A DNA stretch of 64,000 nucleotides from Panulirus ornatus (taxonomy: Eukaryota; Arthropoda; Malacostraca; Decapoda; Palinuridae). The notes below the pieces were generated by a model. That model worked only from the letters and a program-made list of their open reading frames with translations, searched no databases and was not told the DNA's origin. Of the stretch, positions 45,130 to 54,926 are shown in pieces (within the stretch, counting starts at the first letter, position 1; each line of letters begins with the position of its first letter). The DNA is taken from positions 77,010 through 141,009 of the forward strand of contig NC_092225.1 in assembly GCF_036320965.1 (NCBI RefSeq), in the 5' to 3' direction. The translations under genes and the position numbers were made by a program.

Positions 45130-46133
45130 TGAAGTATGAAGTCTGTTGGGGATGAGAGAGCTTGGGAAGTGAGTCAGTTGTTGTTCGCTGATGATACAGC
45201 GCTGGTGGCTGATTCATGTGAGAAACTGCAGAAGCTGGTGACTGAGTTTGGTAAAGTGTGTGAAAGAAGAAAGTTAAGAGTAAATGTGAATAAGAGCATG
45301 GTTATTAGGTACAGTAGGGTTGAGGGTCAAGTCAATTGGGAGGTGAGTTTGAATGGAGAAAAACTGGAGGAAGTAAAGTGTTTTAGATATCTGGGAGTGG
45401 ATCTGGCAGCGGATGGAACCATGGAAGCGGAAGTGGATCATAGGGTGGGGGAGGGGGCAAAAATTCTGGGAGCCTTGAAGAATGTGTGGAAGTCGAGAAC
45501 ATTATCTCGGAAAGCAAAAATGGGTATGTTTGAAGGAATAGTGGTTCCAACAATGTTGTGTGGTTGCGAGGCGTGGGCTATGGATAGAGTTGTGCGCATG
45601 AGGATGGATGTGCTGGAAATGAGATGTTTGAGGACAATGTGTGGTGTGAGGTGGTTTGATCGAGTAAGTAACGTAAGGGTAAGAGAGATGTGTGGAAATA
45701 AAAAGAGCGTGGTTGAGAGAGCAGAAGAGGGTGTTTTGAAATGGTTTGGGCACATGGAGAGAATGAGTGAGGAAAGATTGACCAAGAGGATATATGTGTC
45801 GGAGGTGGAGGGAACGAGGAGAAGAGGGAGACCAAATTGGAGGTGGAAAGATGGAGTGAAAAAGATTTTGTGTGATCGGGGCCTGAACATGCAGGAGGGT
45901 GAAAGGAGGGCAAGGAATAGAGTGAATTGGAGCGATGTGGTATACCGGGGTTGACGTGCTGTCATTGGATTGAATCAAGGCATGTGAAGCGTCTGGGGTA
46001 AACCATGGAAAGCTGTGTAGGTATGTATATTTGCGTGTGTGGACGTATGTATATACATGTGTATGGGGGTGGGTTGGGCCATTTCTTTCATCTATTTCCT
46101 TGCGCTACCTCGCAAACGCGGGAGACAGCGACA

Positions 46134-46164
<31 letters not shown>

Positions 46165-46165
46165 T
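45130..46165 (+). mobile_element. RTE-like LINE, 5'-truncated, short 3' UTR
   Basis: Open for 272 codons (45136-45954) from just before FADD to the C-terminal Y-R-G stop; closely similar to the intact copies. The short 3' UTR ends in A9 and (TA)n (46139-46165). Only the 5' truncation makes it inactive. Confidence 0.93.
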
Positions 46166-46380
46166 AACCCCTGGGGATAGGGGATTACGAATACTTCCCA
46201 CGTATTAGCTGCGCAGGGGGTTGGAAATCCTCCCCTCTCGTTTTTTTTTTTTTTTCCAAAAGAAAGAACAGAAAAGGGGGCCATGTGAGGATATTCCACA
46301 AAGGCCCAGTCCTCTGTTCTTAACGCTACCTTGCTAACGCGGGAAATGGCAAATAGTTTAAAAGAAAGAAAAAGATATAT
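46166..46380 (+). mobile_element. Composite short element: LINE 5' head plus LINE-like 3' tail
   Basis: It starts with cccctggggataggggatt and aatacttcccacgtatt, matching the 5' UTR of the full-length RTE copies (54927 onward), including the ggaaatcctcccctc block. It then has a T-run, a middle (ggcccagtcctctgttctta) and a terminal cgctaccttgctaacgcggg block like the LINE 3' tail, ending in a gaaagaaa tail. There is no ORF and the length is about 210 bp. This looks like a non-autonomous retroposon keeping both LINE ends. Confidence 0.7.
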
Positions 46381-46388
46381 ATATATAT

Positions 46389-46992
46389 TGTATGGTTGCG
46401 AGGCGTGGGATATGGATAGAGTTGTGCGCAGGAGGATGGATGTGCTGGAAATGAGATGTTTGAGGACAATGTGTGGTGTGAGGTGGTTTGATCGAGTAAG
46501 TAACGTGAGGGTAAGAGAGATGTGTGGAAATAAAAAGAGCGTGGTTGAGAGAGCAGAAGAGGGTGTTTTGAAATGGTTTGGGCACATGGAGAGAATGAGT
46601 GAGGAAAGGTTGACCAAGAGGATATATGTGTCGGAGGTGGAGGGAACGAGGAGAAGTGGGAGAATAAATTGGAGGTGGAAAGATGGAGTGAAAAAGATTT
46701 TGTGTGATCAGGGCCTGAATATGCAGGAGGGTGAAAGGAGGGCAAGGAATATAGTGAATTGGATTGATGTGGTATACCGGGGTTGACGTGCTGTTAGTGG
46801 GTTGAATCAGGGAATGTGAAGCGTCTGGGGTAAACCATGGAAAGCTGTGTAGGTATGTACATTTGCGTGTGTGGACGTATGTATATACATGTGTATGGGG
46901 GTGGGTTGGGCCATTTCTTTCGTCTGTTTCCTTGCACTACCTCGCAAACGCGGGAGACAGCGACAAAGCAAAAAAAAAAAAAAATCTTATTT
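46389..46992 (+). mobile_element. RTE-like LINE, C-terminal end, short 3' UTR
   Basis: The coding part begins at L-Y-G-C-E-A-W directly after TA repeats and stops at 46786. The short 3' UTR ends in A14. It faces the next minus-strand tail across about 20 A/T bases. Confidence 0.92.
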
Positions 46993-47185
46993 ATCTATTT
47001 TGCTTTGTCGCTGTCTCCCACGTTAGCGAGGTAGCGCGAGGAAACAGATGAAAGAATGGCCCCACCCGCCCACATAAACATGTATAAACATACACGTCCA
47101 CACACGCAAATATACATACCTATACATCTCAATGTACATATATATACACACACATAGACATATACATATATACACATGTAAATAA

Positions 47186-47189
<4 letters not shown>
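46993..47189 (-). mobile_element. RTE LINE 3'-UTR fragment (long-form tail)
   Basis: The minus-strand tail block (gctttgtcgctgtctcccac) is followed by the CA/TA-rich region including the acattgagatgtat-specific part found only in long-form UTRs. It ends at a (TA)n tract. Confidence 0.83.

Positions 47190-47264
<75 letters not shown>
47190..47264. repeat. (TA)n microsatellite
   Basis: A pure TA run of about 75 bp lies between two minus-strand LINE fragments (a UTR piece and a linker piece). Confidence 0.97.
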
Positions 47265-47271
<7 letters not shown>

Positions 47272-47478
47272 CCTAACCCTCTCACTTCGCACACAACCTC
47301 GACCAAGACACCCTATATCTGCCACTCTATCATCAAACACATTCAACAAACCTTCAAAATACTCACTCCATCTCCATCTCATATCCCCACTACTTGTTAT
47401 CACCTCCCCATTTGACCCTTCAATGAAGTTCCCATTTGCTCCCTTGTCTTACGCACTTTATTTACCTCCTTCCAGAAC
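47265..47478 (-). mobile_element. RTE LINE linker fragment
   Basis: The minus strand matches residues about 418-490 of the 998-residue protein (F-W-K-E-V-N-K-V to R-E-N). One end is at the breakpoint hotspot (gttctggaagg), where it joins plus-strand RT sequence at 47479. Confidence 0.85.
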
Positions 47479-48350
47479 AAGTTAAGAGTAAATGTGAATA
47501 AGAGCAAGGTTATTAGGTACAGTAGGGTTGAGGGTCAAGTCGATTGGGAGGTAAGTTTGAATGGAGAAAAACTAGAGGAAGTAAAGTGTTTTAGATATCT
47601 GGGAGTGGATCTGGCAGCGGATGGAACCATGGAAGCGGAAGTGGATCATAGGGTGGGGGAGGGGGCGAAAATCCTGGGAGCCTTGAAGAATGTGTGGGTC
47701 GAGAACATTATCTCAGAAAGCAAAAATGGGTATGTCTGAAGGAATAGTGGTTCCAACAAAGTTGTATGGTTGCGAGGCGTGGGCTATGGATAGAGTTGTG
47801 CGCAGGAGGATGGATGTGCTGGAAATGAGATGTTTGAGGACAATGTGTGGTGTGAGGTGGTTTGATCGAGTGAGTAACGTAAGGGTAAGAGAGATGTGTG
47901 GAAATAAAAAGAGCGTGGTTGAGAGCACAGAAGAGGGTGTTTTGAAGTGGTTTGGGCACATGGAGAGAATGAGTGAGGAAAGATTGACCAAGAGGATATA
48001 TGTGTCGGAGGTGGAGGGAACGAGGAGAAGAGGGAGACCAAATTGGAGGTGGAAAGATGGAGTGAAAAAGATTTTGTGTGATCGGGGCCTGAACATGCAG
48101 GAGGGTGAAAGGAGGGCAAGGAATAGAGTGAATTGGAGCGATGTGGTATACCGGGGTTGACGTGCTGTCATTGGATTGAATCAAGGCATGTGAAGCGTCT
48201 GGGGTAAACCATGGAAAGCTGTGTAGGTATGTATATTAGCGTGTGTGGACGTATGTATATACAAGTGTATGGGGGGGTTGGGCCATTTCTTTCGTCTGTT
48301 TCCTTGCGCTACCTCGCAAACGCGGGAGACAGCGACAAAGTATAATAAAA
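47479..48350 (+). mobile_element. RTE-like LINE, 5'-truncated, short 3' UTR, one frameshift
   Basis: It starts at K-L-R-V-N-V-N-K-S. A two-base loss at about 47697 (gtgtgggtcgag) splits the frame (47494-47739, then 47690-48160). The C-terminus is young type, with V-V-E-S-T-E-E-G as in the intact copy at 48774. The short UTR ends at about 48350 in a complex (TA)n tract. Confidence 0.92.
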
Positions 48351-48358
48351 AATATATA

Positions 48359-48410
<52 letters not shown>

Positions 48411-48429
48411 TATTTATAAAAAATATATA

Positions 48430-48515
<86 letters not shown>

Positions 48516-48534
48516 TATTTATAAAAAATATATA

Positions 48535-48572
<38 letters not shown>

Positions 48573-48590
48573 TATTTATTTTTTATTATA
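48349..48590. repeat. Higher-order (TA)n tract between tail-to-tail LINEs
   Basis: Long TA runs are interrupted three times by an aaaaatatataataaatata block, twice preceded by ttatttattta. The tract joins the tails of the copies at 47479-48350 (plus) and 48591-51892 (minus). Confidence 0.9.
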
Positions 48591-51500
48591 CTTTGTCGCT
48601 GTCTCCCGCGTATGCGAGGTAGCGCAAGGAAACAGACGAAAGAAATGGCCCAACCTCCCCCCCATACACATGTATATACATACGTCCACACACGCAAATA
48701 TACATACTTACCCAGCTTTCCATGGTTTACCCCAGACGCTTCACATGCCCTGCTTCAATCCACTGACAGCACGTCAACCCCGGTATACCACATCGCTCCA
48801 ATTCACTCTATTCCTTGCCCTCCTTTCACCCTCCTGCATGTTCAGGCCCCGATCACACAAAATCTTTTTCACTCCATCTTTCCACCTCCAATTTGGTCTC
48901 CCTCTTCTCCTCGTTCCCTCCACCTCCGACACATATATCCTCTTGGTCAATCTTTCCTCACTCATTCTCTCCATGTGCCCAAACCACTTCAAAACACCCT
49001 CTTCTGTGCTCTCAACCACGCTCTTTTTATTTCCACACATCTCTCTTACCCTTATGTTACTCACTCGATCAAACCACCTCACACCACACATTGTCCTCAA
49101 ACATCTCATTTCCAGCATATCCATCCTCCTGCGCACAACTCTATCCATAGCCCACGCCTCGCAACCATACAACATTGTTGGAACCACTATTCCTTCAAAC
49201 ATACCCATTTTTGCTTTCCGAGATAATGTTCTCGACTTCCACACATTCTTCAAGGCCCCCAGGATTTTCGCCCCCTCCCCCACTCTATGATCCACTTCCG
49301 CTTCCATGGTTCCATCCGCTGCCAGATCCACTCCCAGATATCTAAAACACTTCACTTCCTCCAGTTTTTCTCCATTCAAACTCACCTCCCAATTGACTTG
49401 ACCCTCAACCCTACTGTACCTAATAACCTTGCTCTTATTCACATTTACTCTTAACTTTCTTCTTCCACACACTTTACCAAACTCAGTCACCAGCTTCTGC
49501 AGTTTCTCACATGAATCAGCCACCAGCGCTGTATCATCAGCGAACAACAACTGACTCACTTCCCAAGCTCTCTCATCCCCAACAGACTTCATACTTGCCC
49601 ATCTTTCCAAAACTCTTGCATTTACCTCCCTAACAACCCCATCCATAAACAAATTAAACAACCATGGAGACATCACACACCCCTGCCGCAAACCTACATT
49701 CACTGACAACCAATCACTTTCCTCTCTTCCTACACGTACACATGCCTTACATCCTCGATAAAAACTTTTCACTGCTTCTAACAACTTTCCTCCCACACCA
49801 TATATTCTTAATACCTTCCACAGAGCATCTCTATCAACTCTATCATATGCCTTCTCCAGATCCATAAATGCTACATACAAATCCATTTGCTTTTCTAAGT
49901 ATTTCTCGCATACATTCTTTAAAGCAAACACCTGATCCACACATCCTCTACCAATTCTGAAACCACACTGCTCTTCCCCAATCTGATGCTCTGTACATGC
50001 CTTCATCCTCTCAATCAATACCCTCCCATATAATTTACCAGGAATACTCAACAAACTTATACCTCTGTAATTTGAGCACTCACTCTTATCCCCTTTACCT
50101 TTGTACAATGGCACTATGCACGCATTCCGCCAATCCTCAGGCACCTCACCATGAGTCATACATACATTAAATAACCTTACCAACCAGTCAACAATACAGT
50201 CACCCCCTTTTTTAATAAATTCCACTGCAATACCATCCAAACCTGCTGCCTTGCCGGCTTTCATCTTCCGCAAAGCTTTCACTACCTCTTCTCTGTTTAC
50301 CAAATCATTTTCCCTAACCCTCTCACTTTGCACACCACCTCGACCAAAACACCCTATATCTGCCACTCTATCATCAAACACATTCAACAGACCTTCAAAA
50401 TACTCACTCCATCTCCTTCTCACATCACCACTACTTGTTATCACCTCCCCACTTGCGTCCTTCACCGAAGTTCCCATTTGCTCCCTTGTCTTACGCACTT
50501 TATTTACCTCCTTCCAGAACATCTTTTTATTCTCCCTAAAATTTAATGATACTCTCTCACCCCAACTCTCATTTGCCCTTTTTTTCACCTCTTGCACCTT
50601 TCTCTTGACCTCCTGTCTCTTTCTTTTATACATCTCCCACTCAATTGCATTTTTTCCCTGCAAAAATCGTCCAAATGCCTCTCTCTTCTCTTTCACTAAT
50701 ACTCTTACTTCTTCATCCCACCACTCACTACCCTTTCTAATCAACCCATCTCCCACTCTTCTCATGCCACAAGCATCTTTTGCGCAATCCATCACTGATT
50801 CCCTAAATACATCCCATTCCTCCCCCACTCCCCTTACTTCCATTGTTCTCACCTTTTTCCATTCTGTACTCAGTCTCTCCTGGTACTTCCTCACACAGGT
50901 CTCCTTCTCAAGCTCACTTACTCTCACCACCCTCTTCACCCCAACATTCACTCTTCTTTTCTGAAAACCCATACAAATCTTCACCTTAGCCACCACAAGA
51001 TAATGATCAGACATCCCTCCAGTTGCACCTCTCAGCACATTAACATCCAAAAGTCTCTCTTTCGCACGCCTGTCAATTAACACGTAATCCAATAACGCTC
51101 TCTGGCCATCTCTCCTACTTACATAAGTATACTTATGTATATCTAGCTTTTTAAACCAGGTATTCCCAATCATCAGTCCTTTTTCAGCACATAAATCTAC
51201 AAGCTCTTCACCATTTCCATTTACAACACTGAACACCCCATGTATACCAATTATTCCCTCAACTGCCACATTACTCACCTTTGCATTCAAATCACCCATC
51301 ACTATAACCCGGTCTCGTGCATCAAAACCACTAACACACTCATTCAGCTGCTCCCAAAACACTTGCCTCTCATGATCTTTCTTCTCATGCCCAGGTGCAT
51401 ATGCACCAATAATCACCCACCTCTCTCCATCAACTTTCAGTTTTACCCATATTAATCGAGAATTTACTTTCTTACATTCTATCACATACTCCCACAACTC

Positions 51501-51892
51501 CTGTTTCAGGAGTATTGCTACTCCTTCCCTTGCTCTTGTCCTCTCACTAACCCCTGACTTTACTCCCCAGACATTCCCAAACCACACTTCCCCTTTACCC
51601 TTGAGCTTCGTTTCACTCAGAGCCAAAACATCCAGGTTCCTTTCCTCAAACATACTACCTATCTCTCCTTTTTTCACATCTTGGTTACATCCACACACAT
51701 TTAGGCACCCCACTCTTAGCCTTCGAGGAGGATGAGCACTCCCCGCGTAACTCCTTCTTCTGTTTCCCATTTTAGAAAGTTAATACAAGGAGGGGAGGAT
51801 TTCTGGCCCCCCGCTCCCGTCCCCCCCAGTCGCCTTCTACGACACGCGAGGAACACGTGGGAAGCACCCCCTCACCCCCATCCCCAGGGATA
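48591..51892 (-). mobile_element. Full-length RTE-like LINE, copy A
   Basis: A complete element: 5' UTR 51892-51771, one ORF 51770-48774, short 3' UTR 48773-48591. The 5' UTR carries a run of A-to-G changes relative to the other copies (see findings). The 5' end directly abuts the truncated plus-strand copy at 51893. It is one of two copies in the window that could encode functional protein. Confidence 0.95.
48774..51770 (-). CDS. RTE-like retrotransposon endonuclease/reverse transcriptase, 998 aa, intact
   Basis: A single polyprotein that nicks target DNA and reverse-transcribes its own RNA (target-primed reverse transcription). Visible domains: APE-type endonuclease about residues 18-265, with E53 in S-E-T-K, G-D-L-N-A-K at 159-164, and S-D-H at 254-256. 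A linker of about 240 residues with coiled-coil-like K/E-rich sequence (375-425) follows. Reverse transcriptase spans about 545-815, with motif A F-M-D-L-E-K-A-Y-D (Asp 637), motif B R-Q-G-C-V-M-S-P-W-L-F-N (695-706) and FADD (743-746). The C-terminal domain has G-H-M-E-R-M (931-936) and GRP-N-W-R-W (957-963), characteristic of the RTE group. The start at M-G-N-R-R-R follows the 5' UTR directly and is shared with the other intact copy. No stops or shifts; Gag-like ORF1 is absent, as usual for RTE. Confidence 0.95.
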   Translation of the reverse strand: MGNRRRSYAGSAHPPRRLRVGCLNVCGCNQDVKKGEIGSMFEERNLDVLALSETKLKGKGEVWFGNVWGVKSGVSERTRAREGVAILLKQELWEYVIECKKVNSRLIWVKLKVDGERWVIIGAYAPGHEKKDHERQVFWEQLNECVSGFDARDRVIVMGDLNAKVSNVAVEGIIGIHGVFSVVNGNGEELVDLCAEKGLMIGNTWFKKLDIHKYTYVSRRDGQRALLDYVLIDRRAKERLLDVNVLRGATGGMSDHYLVVAKVKICMGFQKRRVNVGVKRVVRVSELEKETCVRKYQERLSTEWKKVRTMEVRGVGEEWDVFRESVMDCAKDACGMRRVGDGLIRKGSEWWDEEVRVLVKEKREAFGRFLQGKNAIEWEMYKRKRQEVKRKVQEVKKRANESWGERVSLNFRENKKMFWKEVNKVRKTREQMGTSVKDASGEVITSSGDVRRRWSEYFEGLLNVFDDRVADIGCFGRGGVQSERVRENDLVNREEVVKALRKMKAGKAAGLDGIAVEFIKKGGDCIVDWLVRLFNVCMTHGEVPEDWRNACIVPLYKGKGDKSECSNYRGISLLSIPGKLYGRVLIERMKACTEHQIGEEQCGFRIGRGCVDQVFALKNVCEKYLEKQMDLYVAFMDLEKAYDRVDRDALWKVLRIYGVGGKLLEAVKSFYRGCKACVRVGREESDWLSVNVGLRQGCVMSPWLFNLFMDGVVREVNARVLERWASMKSVGDERAWEVSQLLFADDTALVADSCEKLQKLVTEFGKVCGRRKLRVNVNKSKVIRYSRVEGQVNWEVSLNGEKLEEVKCFRYLGVDLAADGTMEAEVDHRVGEGAKILGALKNVWKSRTLSRKAKMGMFEGIVVPTMLYGCEAWAMDRVVRRRMDMLEMRCLRTMCGVRWFDRVSNIRVREMCGNKKSVVESTEEGVLKWFGHMERMSEERLTKRIYVSEVEGTRRRGRPNWRWKDGVKKILCDRGLNMQEGERRARNRVNWSDVVYRG

Positions 51893-52825
51893 AAGCTGGT
51901 GACTGAGTTTGGTAAAGTGTGTGGAAGAAGAAAGTTAAGAGTAAATGTGAATAAGAGCAAGGTTATTAGGTACAGTAGGGTTGAGGGTCAAGTCAATTGG
52001 GAGGGGAGTTTGAATGGAGAAAAACTGGAGGAAGTGAAGTGTTTTAGATATCTGGGAGTGGATCTGTCAGCGGATGGAACCATGGAAGCGGAAGTGGATC
52101 ATAGGGTGGGGGAGGGGGCGAAAATTTTGGGAGCCTTGAAAAATGTGTGGAAGTCGAGAACATTATCTCGGAAAGCAAAAATGGGTATGTTTGAAGGAAT
52201 AGTGGTTCCAACAATGTTGTATGGTTGCGAGGCGTGGGCTATGGATAGAGTTGTGCGCAGGAGGATGGATGTGCTGGAAATGAGATGTTTGAGGACAATG
52301 TGTGGTGTGAGGTGGTTTGATCGAGTAAGTAACGTAAGGGTAAGAGAGATGTGTGGAAATAAAAAGAGCGTGGTTGAGAGAGCAGAAGAGGGTGTTTTGA
52401 AATGGTTTGGGCACATGGAGAGAATGAGTGAGGAAAGATTGACCAAGAGGATATATGTGTCGGAGGTGGGGGGAACGAGGAGAAGAGGGAGACCAAATTG
52501 GAGGTGGAAAGATGGAGTGAAAAAGATTTTGTGTGATCGGGGCCTGAACATGCAGGAGGGTGTAAGGAGGGCAAGGAATAGAGTGAATTGGAGCGATGTG
52601 GTATACAGGGGTTGACGTGCTGTCAGTGGAGTAAATCAAGGCATGTGAAGCGTCTGGGGTAAACCATGGAAAGCTGTGTAGGTATGTATATTTGCGTGTG
52701 TGGACGTGTGTATGTACATGTGTATGGGGGGGGGTTGGGCCATTTCTTTCGTCTGTTTCCTTGCGCTACCTCGCAAACGCGGGAGACAGCGACAAAGTAT
52801 AAAAAAAAAAAAAAAAAAAAATATA
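51893..52825 (+). mobile_element. RTE-like LINE, 5'-truncated, short 3' UTR, head to head with copy A
   Basis: It starts in K-L-V-T-E-F-G-K-V immediately at the outer end of copy A's 5' UTR, so an ORF runs through the junction (51857-52615). The C-terminal domain is intact and young type. The short 3' UTR ends in a run of about 22 A (52801-52822). Confidence 0.93.
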
Positions 52826-53036
52826 CATATACACATACACACACCTACACATACATACGCACATATACACACACACACGCATACATATATATACATATGA
52901 AAATGTAAGAAACAATTTAGAAAACTGAAACTTCTAGCTTGAAATGAATGAAAAAAATGAATGTCACATAATGGTTCAACCTCTGGCTATGGAAAAAAGG
53001 AAATGTATAATTTATTTACACAAACGTCAATAGCAG
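52826..53036 (+). repeat. Inverted flank copy 1: CA-rich microsatellite plus non-LINE sequence
   Basis: A (CA/TA)-rich tract (52826-52890) and about 140 bp of non-LINE sequence (gaaaatgtaagaaacaattt onward) reappear as the reverse complement at 54712-54926 with a few percent difference. The two copies flank a LINE-filled interval of about 1.7 kb. Confidence 0.9.
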
Positions 53037-53269
53037 TTCTCATCAATTTAACCACTGTATCAATAAGCTTCAATGTCTAAGCTACATTTTTCTCCAATTT
53101 CACTATTTTCTTGTCAAAACACCATGTATGAAAACTATCACTCCAGTAACACAACTATAAACATTTACTTCCCCTTTAAAAAAAGTTCTGGGGAAGTCTG
53201 TCTCGATACACTGCGGGAAACTCTACCACCTGGCAGGGTTTGTGTTGCAATGGTTCCCGATTCACAAAC

Positions 53270-53270
<1 letters not shown>
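53037..53270. other. Unassigned sequence
   Basis: Unique-looking sequence. No gene, exon signal or repeat is recognised. Confidence 0.35.

Positions 53271-53336
<66 letters not shown>
53271..53336. repeat. (TA)n microsatellite
   Basis: A pure TA run immediately precedes the 5' truncation point of the next LINE copy. Confidence 0.97.
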
Positions 53337-53340
<4 letters not shown>

Positions 53341-54681
53341 TAATTTGTTTATGGATGGGGTTGTTAGGGAGGTGAATGCAAGAGTTTTGGAAATAGGGGC
53401 AATTATCAAGTCTGTTGTGGATGAGAGAGCTTGGGAAGTGAATCAGTTGTTGTTCGCTGATGATACAGCGCTGGTGGCTGATTCATGTGACAAACTGCAG
53501 AAGCTGGTGACTGAGTTTGGTAAAGTGTGTGAAAGAAGAAAGTTAAGAGTAAATGTGAATAAGAGCAAGGTTATTAGGTACAGTAGGGTTGAGGGTCAAG
53601 TCAATTGGGAGGTAAGTTTGAATGGAGAAGAACTGGAGGAAGTAAAGTGTTTTAGATATCTGGTAGTGGATCTGGCAGTGGATAGAACCATGGAAGCGGA
53701 AGTGAATCATAGGGTGGGGGAGGGGGCGAAAATCCTGGGAGCCTTGAAGAATGTGTGGAAGTCGAGAACATTATCTCGGAAAGCAAAAATGGGTATGTTT
53801 GAAGGAATAGTGGTTCCAAAAATGTTGTATGGTTGCAAGGCGTGGGCTATGGATAGAGTTGTGCACAGGAGGGTGGATGTGCTGGAAATGAGATGTTTGA
53901 GGACAATGTGTGGTGTGAGGTGGTTTGATCGAGTAAGTAATGTAAGGTAAGAGAGATGTGTGGAAATAAAAAGAGTGTGGTTGAGAGAGCAGAAGAGGGT
54001 GTTTTGAAATGGTTTGGGAACATGGAGAGAATGAATGAGGAAAGATTGACCAAGAGGATATATGTGTCGGAGGTGGAGGGAACGAGGAGAAGTGGGAGAC
54101 CAAATTGGAGGTGGAAAGATGGAGTGAAAAACATTTTGAGTGATCGGGGCCTGAACATGCAGGAGGGTGAAAGGCGGGCAAGGAATAGAGTGAACTGGAT
54201 CGACGTGGTATACCGGGGTTGACGTGCTGTAAGTGGATTGAATCAGGGCATGTGAAGCGTCTGGGGTAAAGCATGGAAAGTTGTGTGGGGCTTGGATGTG
54301 GAAAGGGACCTGTGGTTTCGGGCATTATTGCATGACAGCTAGAGACTAAGTGTGAACAAATGGGGCCTTTGTTGTCTTTTCCTAGCGCTACCTCGCACAC
54401 AGAAGGGGGGAGGGGGATGGTATTCCATGTGTGGCGAGGTAGCGATGGGAATGAATAAAGGGAGACAGTGTGAATTGTGTGCATGGGTATATATGTATGT
54501 GTCTGTGTGTGTATATATATGTGTACATTGAGATGTATAGGTATGTATATTTGCGTGTGTGGACGTGTATGTATATATATGTGAATGGGGTGGGTTGGGC
54601 CATTTCTTTCGTCTGTTTCCTTGCACTACCTCGCAAATGCGGGAGACAGCGAGAAAGCAAAAAATTAAATAAATAAAAATA

Positions 54682-54711
<30 letters not shown>
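53337..54711 (+). mobile_element. RTE-like LINE, 5'-truncated, long 3' UTR, one frameshift
   Basis: Open from L-F-M-D-G-V-V through FADD to 53950. A one-base loss at about 53948 (gtaaggtaagag) shifts the frame; the second part (53956-54222) ends with the young-type stop. The complete long 3' UTR runs to about 54660, then an (AAAT)n tail and TA repeat. It combines a young C-terminus with the long UTR. Confidence 0.92.
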
Positions 54712-54718
<7 letters not shown>

Positions 54719-54926
54719 AATAAATTGTACATTTCCTTTTCCATAGCCAGAGGTTGAACCATTATGTGACATTCATTTTTTTCATTCATTTCAAGCTAAA
54801 AGTTTGTTTTCTAAATTGTTTCTTACATTTTTCATATGTATATATATGTATGTGTGTGTGTGTGTGTGTATGTGCGTATGTGTGTGTATGTGTGTGTGTG
54901 TGTATATGTATATATATATGTATATT
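54712..54926 (-). repeat. Inverted flank copy 2: non-LINE sequence plus TG-rich microsatellite
   Basis: The reverse complement of 52826-53036. Its (TG)n tract (54847-54926) abuts the 5' end of full-length LINE copy B, whereas in copy 1 the same tract abuts the tail of the truncated copy at 51893-52825. Confidence 0.9.

Noticed and set aside
45502..45978. Long antisense ORFs of about 110-240 codons (P/S/H/T-rich) opposite the LINE C-terminal domain, repeated in nearly every copy
   Set aside because: They lie wholly opposite the conserved C-terminal coding region and follow its conservation. Composition is that expected of the reverse strand of an R/E/G/V-rich frame, with no domain and no own start context.
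54388..54789. ORFs rich in Y, I, T and H (for example 54388-54789 and 62449-63552)
   Set aside because: They are translations of CA/TA microsatellites and LINE UTR; the reading frame reflects repeat period, not protein.
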